Of a DNA stretch of 64,000 nt, positions 57,471 to 64,000 are shown in pieces. The notes beneath the pieces were generated by a model. It was not told where the DNA came from, did no database searches, and was given only the letters and a program-made list of their open reading frames with translations. Made by a program: the position numbers and the translations under genes. The DNA comes from Tubulanus polymorphus (lineage: Eukaryota; Nemertea; Palaeonemertea; Tubulaniformes; Tubulanidae), in contig NC_134030.1 in the NCBI RefSeq assembly GCF_964204645.1, forward strand, positions 14,474,447-14,538,446, given 5' to 3'. Positions within the stretch are counted from its first letter, which is position 1. Every line of letters begins with the position of its first letter.

Positions 57471-60400
57471 ATGGAAGCAAATAAGTACTACTGTCCAACA
57501 TGTAATATCAATATAGATAAATCCCAAAAAGCAAGACACAATAAAACTAAAACACATTTAGAGAATAAATTGAAACTAGAATATGAAGATGATATATTAG
57601 AAACTAAATTAGATGAATTAAAGAATGAAAAAGAAACATATAAATGTGACACATGTAATCAATCATTCAGTGATAAAAGATATTATAAAGAACATTTAAA
57701 ATCTTAAAGTCATATTAGAAATAAGAATAATGATATTTTAGGTGAAGATTATTTTGATAAAGATAATGATAAGAAACAGAAGACAATTAAAAGCATAAAA
57801 AATAAATTAAACAATAAAAGACCATACATGGAAGATGTAAGAAAATATATTAATTCATTAGATAATAAAAAAGATATAGAGATAACCGAAGCATTTAAAA
57901 GTGATATTGGTCCAGCAGCTATCGAGTTTAAATTTCATAAAGGAAAAACATTAGAAGAAAATAAAAAACATTTAGAAAATATGAAAGAAATAATAAAAAT
58001 AATAACTGATGTTGAATATCCTAAAATAAGTATATCTTCTTAAGTTAAATTCATAAAATCTGAAGATAAACCAATATATAATATAAATTCTCATTCACAA
58101 CATATTATATCTAAAAAACATATAGATGATAAATTAGATAAATGTTATAATGAAGTAAAAACTAAAATAGAAGAGAAATATTTTGAAGGATCTGGTTTAA
58201 TATTTGATGAAATAATATTTATGACTTGACATGTTTATAACACAAAATATAATAAGTTAACTAAATCAAAACCAATTGATGAAAATAATTTATCATATTA
58301 TAAAGATGATAGTATAAATGGAACAAGTTATATTAAACTACCATTTAAAACTAATGCTGTAATAAATGTACAAAATGAAGATGATAAATGTTTTCTATGG
58401 GCTATAATAAGTTGTTTACATCCTGCAACTTATAACATTTGTAGATTAACTCATTATAAACCATTTGAAAATAAGATAGATAAGTATCCTGTTATAATTA
58501 AAAACATCCCAAAAATAGAAAGAGATAATAATTTAAGAATAAATGTATTTGATTTAATCAAATTACCAAATACAAAAGGTAACAACATAAAACATTATAC
58601 ATTAGAACCTTTATACCTATCACAAGATTATGATTCAAACGATGTTATAGATATACTATATTATGAGAATCATTATATGTGGATTAAACAAATCGATTTA
58701 TTTTTTAAATCAGAAAATGATCACCATAAAATATATCTTTGTAGAAAATGTTTACATAGATTTAGTAATGAAAGTACATTATTAAATCATAAACAATTAT
58801 GTGAAAATCATGATTATTGTAAATTAGTTTTACCAAATGAAAAGGATAAAATATTAGAATTCAAGAAATATGATTACAAAAATAAAGTACCATTTGTTAT
58901 ATATGGAGATTTTGAATCATTAAATAAAGAACTAACTGATCAAGATAGAAAAGAAAAATATTATAAAAGAAAGAAATTAAATTCTAATGAAAATGATTTT
59001 TCAGATGAACCACCAAAAACAAATACAATTAAAAAGATTCATCAATCAGCTGCCACTTTCGGGTTATATATTAAATCTGATTATCCAGAACTAATTAAAA
59101 GTGAATATTATGATTACAGAAATGAAAATGTTATCAATCATTTTTGTGACTTATTAATTGAATATGAAATAAGATTTAGTAAATTATTGAATACAAATAT
59201 AGAAATTATAATGACAGAAGAAGATAAAGAAGCATTTGCGTTTGCAGGTAAATGTTATTATTGTGAAAAGATATTTAATTATAAAGATAAAAAAGTAAGA
59301 GACCATGATCATTTGAATGGAAAGTTTAGAGGCGCTGCACATGAGAATTGTAACTTACAAGCTAAGAAAATCAATTTTGTACCAGTTATATTTCATAATC
59401 TATCAGGATATGATGCACATTTATTCATCAAACAGTTATGCTATAAAATAGAAGAAATCAATAATGAAATAGAAATATTAAATTCAAATAGATCAAAAGA
59501 TAAAATACCAACTTATAAATTTAGAATGTTAGCTAAAACATCTGAGAATTATATATCATTCCAATTTGGTTGCCTAAGATTTATAGATTCATATAGATTT
59601 TTAAATAGTTCATTAGATAACTTATCAAAATCATTAGTTGATGATGAATTGAAAATATTAAAGCAACACTACCCAAATAATGATGATTTTAAATTAATGA
59701 GATATAAAGGCGCAATTCCATATTCTTTCTATAAATCACATAATGATTTCAATATAACTGAATTATTGAATGAACAATTCTATGATGAATTAAAAAATGA
59801 ATATGTTAAAGATGAAGTCTATAATAGAACCTTCAATATTTGGAATCATTTCAAAATAGAAAATCACGGGCAATTAGTAGATATATAATTAAAATCATAT
59901 GTATTATTATTAACCGATATATTCGAAAGGTTTAGAGATGTAAACCTAAAATATTTTAACATTGATCCTTGCCATTGTTATTCATCACCAGGATTAACAT
60001 GGGATTGTGGATTAAAATTTACAGATATAAAAATGGATTTGTTAACAAATATAGATCAATTACTATTATTTGAAAAATCTATGAGAGGAGGAGTTTCAGG
60101 CGTATTGGGAGATAGATATTTCAATGTAAATGATAACCCCGGATATAAGTTATTATATATAGATGCAAATAATTTGTTTGGTTGGGCAATGATGGAACCA
60201 CAACCTTATGGAGTATTTGAAATAAGTAAAGTTTTACAGAATGAAAATAATGATAAATTTGATTGGAAGAAAAGAATCCTAGATATTGCAGATGATTCAG
60301 ATACTGGTTACTTCTTTGTTGTAGATTTAGAATATCCTGAACATGTTAAATTTAAATCTAGAAATCTAGCATACTGTCCCGAACATAAAACTGTAACTCA

Positions 60401-61256
60401 TGAAGAATTATCAAATTATCAAAAAAGAATTAAACCCGAAAATCATATTCATACAGAAAAGTTAATGGAATCGAAAAAGATTTCTTCAAGTTAATGAATA
60501 ATGCATTCTATGGTAAGACTTGTGAAAATATTAGAAATAGAAATGACATTGAGTTAGTTAGTAATGGTAAAAGGATACGGCATTTACAATCATATCCTAA
60601 GTTCATTGGTAACAGAATATTTGATGAAAATTTAGCCGCAGTTAAGATGAGAAGAACATCAATGAAATTTAATAAACCAATCTATGTTGGCGCTTCAGTT
60701 TTAGAATTATCAAAATTACTAATGTATGAATTCTATTATAATGTATTACAACCACTTTTTGGAGAAAAACATATAGAAATCTTATATTTTGATACCGATT
60801 CTTACATATTAAAGATAAAAACTGATAACATAACTGATGATTTAAAAACATTAAAACATCATTTTGATTTTAGTAATTATCCTAAAGATCATGAATTGTT
60901 TAGCAATGATAATAAAAAAGTTCCCGGTAAATTCAAAGATGAATTAGGTGGTGAAGAAATGATTGAATTCATTGGTATTAGATCTAAAATGTATTCATAT
61001 AAAACTAAAGAACATGAAGCTAAAAAGTTAAAAGGAATAACCAAAAGTGTAGTAGAAAAGAATATTCATTTCAAAGATTACATAAATTGTATATTCAATG
61101 AAGAAGTTAGAAAACATAAGATGAGATGTATAAGATCTGAAGATCATGAAATATTTATTGAAGAAATTGAAAAGATAAGTCTAAACCCGTTTGATGATAA
61201 AAGATATATTTTAGAGGATGGAATTCATACAGTTGCTTACAGTTGCTTTAATAAAA
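57471..61256 (+). pseudogene. zinc-finger/endonuclease-VII-like DNA polymerase B (fuller copy)
   Basis: Starts with two C2H2 fingers (CPTC..., CDTCNQSF...). A globular region (DDKCFLWAIISCLHP) and a third finger (CRKCLHRFSN ... H...C) follow. The exonuclease has YGDFES, an endonuclease-VII-like block (CYYCEKIFNYKDKKVRDHDH ... CN) and NLSGYDAHLF. The polymerase has YIDANNLFGWAM (motif A), MNNAFYGKT (B) and FDTDSYIL (C). This architecture is typical of Polinton-like and related protein-primed PolB. Lesions: frame breaks near 57705, in-frame stops at 58040-58042, 58228-58230 and 59886-59888, a deletion before motif B near 60475, and loss of the last 25-30 codons near 61246. Confidence 0.92.
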
Positions 61257-61269
61257 ATATGTTATTAAA

Positions 61270-61623
61270 ATGGAGAGTAAACAAGCAAACAGTGAGAACA
61301 ACAAATTATTTCTAGATAGAATTAAAGATATCACAAATGTAAAATCTGTAGATTATAAATTCAAAAAGTTAACAGAATTAACAATCCATAAGAAATATCT
61401 AATTACAAATATTGATACAGTTACTAATAACTATGGAGATAAATTAGTTATACACTTAGAATATGAAGGATTAAAAGAAAATACATATAAATTCAGAACA
61501 TATTTACCGGATAGATTTCATAGATTATCAAGTGAAGATTTAGAAGAATTATGTTCTGGAGATTTCTATTTCGTATACAAAGGTAAGAATGAAAAAGGGC
61601 ACCATGAAATAGATTTCGAATGA
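61270..61623 (+). CDS. p117, small basic protein, possible DNA-binding
   Basis: 117 codons from the ATG in TTAAAATGGAG. The predicted pattern is mostly beta (YLITNIDTVTNNYGDKLVIHLEY, then TYLPDRFHRL). A strand-rich fold with a YLP-(D/K)-R-F motif is reminiscent of small OB-like proteins encoded beside PolB in virus-like elements. This is inference from shape, not a confirmed family. It is intact here and truncated at 32179. Confidence 0.6.
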   Translation: MESKQANSENNKLFLDRIKDITNVKSVDYKFKKLTELTIHKKYLITNIDTVTNNYGDKLVIHLEYEGLKENTYKFRTYLPDRFHRLSSEDLEELCSGDFYFVYKGKNEKGHHEIDFE

Positions 61624-61640
61624 GAAAATATGTAAAATAA

Positions 61641-62399
61641 ATGGTGGAATTAAAAGAATACAGAATATTTGTTGCTTCAAGAAAACTTACAAATTATAAA
61701 TCTCATTATTTACTAGTACAATTAGATAGAGAATTTAAGAATTGTGTTGATTTAAAATTAGTTAATATAAGTTTATGTAATTCTTTTCATAATATATCGA
61801 ATAAAAGTCTTGATCATTTAGCTTTTAAAATTTATGATATAAATTTGAATAAATGGTTTCATCTTTATCTAAAACCAGGATTATATAATTTAGAAACATT
61901 AGCGCAAGAAATTAATAAAAGAGCTCGTTTAAAAATGGGCTCAGCAGCTGCTCGATTTGAAATCAAATTTATCAAAAATGATAGTTCGAATAAAATAAGA
62001 ATAAAGTTAACTAATGAACAACATAGATTTCTAGTAAGAAAACCTTTAGCTAAACTGTTTGGAATTCTCCCGGATAGACATTATTCAAATATTGATACTT
62101 ATACAAATATAATACCTTTTACACACTTTTATATTTATTGCAATTTAATCGAGCCTACAAAAACTTTCGAAGCAACTAAAGATACAATTTGTAATTCTAG
62201 TATATTAAATATTTTACCGCTGAAAAATGTTAAACAATTTGGAACGCAAATAAATTATAATTTAGCTGAATGTGATTTCAAACCATGCATTCCTAAATTC
62301 AATAATTTTAAATTAGAAATAAGAAATCATAATGGATATTTAATTGATTTGAATAACTTTCCTGTTATTTATGAATTAGTTATTAGATGTAGAGAGTAA
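61641..62399 (+). CDS. 252-aa beta-rich protein, possible minor capsid or structural
   Basis: Starts in TAAAATAAATGG, 17 bp after p117. The order of elements is a strand-rich N terminus, a LKPGLYNLETLAQEINKR segment (a glycine/proline turn then a helix, often seen in viral penton-like proteins), RFLVRKPLAKLFGIL, a run of strands including FYIYCNL, and a final NHNGYLIDLNNFPVIYELVI strand pair. I think a jelly-roll-like structural protein is most likely, but no residue-level signature proves it. The frame is intact. Confidence 0.55.
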   Translation: MVELKEYRIFVASRKLTNYKSHYLLVQLDREFKNCVDLKLVNISLCNSFHNISNKSLDHLAFKIYDINLNKWFHLYLKPGLYNLETLAQEINKRARLKMGSAAARFEIKFIKNDSSNKIRIKLTNEQHRFLVRKPLAKLFGILPDRHYSNIDTYTNIIPFTHFYIYCNLIEPTKTFEATKDTICNSSILNILPLKNVKQFGTQINYNLAECDFKPCIPKFNNFKLEIRNHNGYLIDLNNFPVIYELVIRCRE

Positions 62400-62415
62400 T
62401 TTTTTCATTATATAA

Positions 62416-62772
62416 ATGAATATAACTGTTGGGCCGAGTATATGTTTTGGGTTTGATTTTAAACGTGAGAAAGAAATGAAATTTAACATTAATGATGTAA
62501 TTACACATATTAAAAATATTGCATTTTCTAATGAAACAACACTTGAGTAAGAAACATCAATAGATAAAGAAACTTTAAATGTAGAAAAGATTACTAATTT
62601 AATTAGAGAATCTTTAAGATTTTATGAATTAGATGAAGATTTTATCATCGATGATATTAAAAAAATAATAATTGAAATATATTCAAATGAAACTAGTAAT
62701 GAAATAAATGTTGAATTAATCGTAAATAAGATAACTAAATATTTTAAAGATAGTAATTATTTTGATAAATAA
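62416..62772 (+). pseudogene. 118-codon ORF with one nonsense codon
   Basis: ATG in TATATAAATG. The frame is open to TAA 62770-62772 except for a TAA at 62548-62550 (codon 45). The product is acidic and helical, with no hydrophobic segment and no recognised motif. The stop overlaps the start context of the next gene (GATAAATAAATGAG), showing tight packing. Confidence 0.55.
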
Positions 62773-62994
62773 ATGAGTGATAATAAGTGGATAATAACTG
62801 GATTATATAATGGAGCATTACTATCAGTTGGAACTGTTGGTTATTCAATGGTATTAAAAAAAGTATTTAAAATGGGAAGTGTTAATGTTGATAGATTTGA
62901 TATAAATGATATTTTAAAATTAACATTAGCAGTTACTTTATCTAATTTAACAATTGATTATTTGGAAAAACAAAAATATATTCCTCCCATATAA
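62773..62994 (+). CDS. 73-aa small membrane protein
   Basis: Starts directly after the preceding stop in AAATAAATGAG. Two hydrophobic stretches, at about residues 8-26 (ITGLYNGALLSVGTVGYSM) and 46-60. No family assigned. It probably belongs to the virion or membrane gene cluster. Confidence 0.6.
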   Translation: MSDNKWIITGLYNGALLSVGTVGYSMVLKKVFKMGSVNVDRFDINDILKLTLAVTLSNLTIDYLEKQKYIPPI

Positions 62995-63019
62995 ATGCAT
63001 AATTTTTTTTGCTAAATAA

Positions 63020-63442
63020 ATGGCTTCTGCAATTATAACTATTATAGGATCGGCAATTGTTAACGCTTTGGCATTTACTGGTGGTGGATATTTATTCAAG
63101 CATATTGATAAAAATAGTTCATTAGGAGAACAAAGAAGACATAATTTAGCATTAGAGAAATATAATAAAGCAGCAGAAGAATATAGAGAAAAGAGGCAAA
63201 ACTATATGGATTATATTAACAAAGAATTATATGATCAGAAGATTTCACATAGAGATTTTCAATCAGTTGATGATGCAATGAGTTTATATAACGCGGTAAC
63301 AAATAAAGAAAAATTACATCTATACAAACCTAAATTATCAGATTATTATACCCCAAGTAAAGAACAACAGAAATATGAAATAATTTGGATTTTAGGTGGA
63401 ACAGTTATTGTTATATTTGTTGCTTATAAGTTTACTAATTAG
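63020..63442 (+). CDS. 140-aa membrane-anchored protein
   Basis: ATG in GCTAAATAAATGG. The N-terminal hydrophobic segment (IITIIGSAIVNALAFTGGGY) is followed by a charged helical middle (RRHNLALEKYNKAAEEYREK) and a C-terminal transmembrane helix (WILGGTVIVIFVAY). I have the impression of a recurring family in PolB-bearing virus-like loci of invertebrates, but I cannot name it. Intact frame. Confidence 0.65.
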   Translation: MASAIITIIGSAIVNALAFTGGGYLFKHIDKNSSLGEQRRHNLALEKYNKAAEEYREKRQNYMDYINKELYDQKISHRDFQSVDDAMSLYNAVTNKEKLHLYKPKLSDYYTPSKEQQKYEIIWILGGTVIVIFVAYKFTN

Positions 63443-63464
63443 TTATTTTTTTTATGCTAAATGA

Positions 63465-63899
63465 ATGGATGATAAAGTTGATAATATTGATATTATTCCT
63501 CATGATATAAATAAAACTAAATTAAAAACATATTTAGAAAAACAAATATTAGAATTTGAAAGTGACTTAAAGATAAAAAAGAAAAAATATTTAAAAAGTA
63601 AAATTATATATTATTTGATTATAAGTGGTTCGGTTACAATTAGTTCTGTAATAACATTTTTAGCAATATTCAGTCCATTAACACCTTTAGCTATATCAAT
63701 TGGTGTATTAGGATTAAGTTCAAGTGTTTTAAGCGGTATAAGTTCAAAATTAAATATAAAAAGTAATAAAGAAAAAATTAAAACTAATATAAAAGAAATT
63801 AATAAATTAAAGAATACACTAGATTATATAATAAGTTTAAATGGCCATATAACACTTGAAGAACAAGATAAATTATTAAAAGAATTAATAAATTATTAA
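63465..63899 (+). CDS. 144-aa two-helix membrane protein with coiled coils
   Basis: ATG in GCTAAATGAATGG. Lys-rich helices flank a hydrophobic hairpin (IIYYLIISGSVTISSVITFLAIF, then PLAISIGVLGLSSSVLSG) at about residues 46-88. The gene is packed with its neighbours on the same strand. Function unknown; holin-like or fusion-related roles are both speculative. Confidence 0.6.
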   Translation: MDDKVDNIDIIPHDINKTKLKTYLEKQILEFESDLKIKKKKYLKSKIIYYLIISGSVTISSVITFLAIFSPLTPLAISIGVLGLSSSVLSGISSKLNIKSNKEKIKTNIKEINKLKNTLDYIISLNGHITLEEQDKLLKELINY

Positions 63900-63915
63900 T
63901 TTTTTAATTAAATAA

Positions 63916-64000
63916 ATGGTAGATAGTTTTCCAAAAGCTTTCCAATATAATAAATCAATTAAATATAGATTTTAATAAAGATATTACATATAGAGAGGAA
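63916..64000 (+). CDS. start of a further gene, cut by the window edge
   Basis: ATG in TTAAATAAATGGTAG follows the previous stop by 17 bp. The frame closes after 19 codons at TAA 63973-63975, but another frame stays open to the edge, so a frameshifted gene continuing beyond the window is possible. Confidence 0.4.

Overview
The window is nuclear DNA of an animal, most likely an aquatic invertebrate. The evidence is many short exons with GT..AG introns, and BEL/Pao, Ty3/gypsy and CR1-type retroelements in AT-rich sequence. The species cannot be named from the sequence. Most of the window is mobile or virus-derived DNA.

Layout. (1) 0.5-11.8 kb, minus strand: a host-like gene of about 14 exons with a ParB-like core and a coiled coil. 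A BEL/Pao element (5658-11728, 5-bp CCAAT duplication) is inserted at one of its splice donors. (2) 12.4-16.2 kb, plus strand: a 12-exon gene whose C-terminal half matches the DUF7869 family. It is divergent from gene 1 and ends inside the inverted repeat of a 2.4-kb TIR element (16183-18550). (3) 18.55-28.0 kb: nested gypsy elements. The 3' half of element A (integrase, a zinc-finger ORF3, polypurine tract, LTR) is split inside ORF3 by the complete element B (20885-27564). B has 618-bp LTRs that look identical, an ATTC duplication, gag, and a pol that stops after RNase H with no integrase. (4) 29.8-40.3 kb: a rearranged copy of a virus-like element with a protein-primed type B DNA polymerase, arranged as a near-perfect 6.8-kb palindrome with a 6-nt spacer. 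(5) 40.3-51.2 kb: non-coding repeats, two minisatellites, and a 3.5-kb tandem duplication with long (GTC)n arrays and two palindromic ends of the virus-like element. (6) 51.5-55.8 kb, minus strand: a decayed CR1-like LINE. (7) 57.0-64.0 kb: a second, longer copy of the virus-like element, cut by the window edge.

The virus-like element is the main point of interest. Its outer end is a 190-380 bp imperfect palindrome (AGTAATAGGG...CCCTATTACT), seen whole four times and truncated twice. Two arm-specific mismatches recur in all whole copies. Inside the end come, all in one direction: a zinc-finger/endonuclease-VII-like/exonuclease/polymerase protein, a small basic protein (p117), a 252-aa beta-rich protein that may be structural, and several small membrane proteins. 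In the first copy, a 758-aa protein of unknown function and two more membrane proteins lie next to the palindrome centre. Most start codons sit in a TAAATAAATG or ATAAATG context, which resembles a poxvirus-type late initiator. No retroviral-type integrase, FtsK-type ATPase or adenovirus-type protease was seen, so this is not a typical Polinton as far as visible. One reading is a linear DNA virus or element with closed or palindromic ends that was captured in the genome. Both copies are inactivated by stops and deletions.
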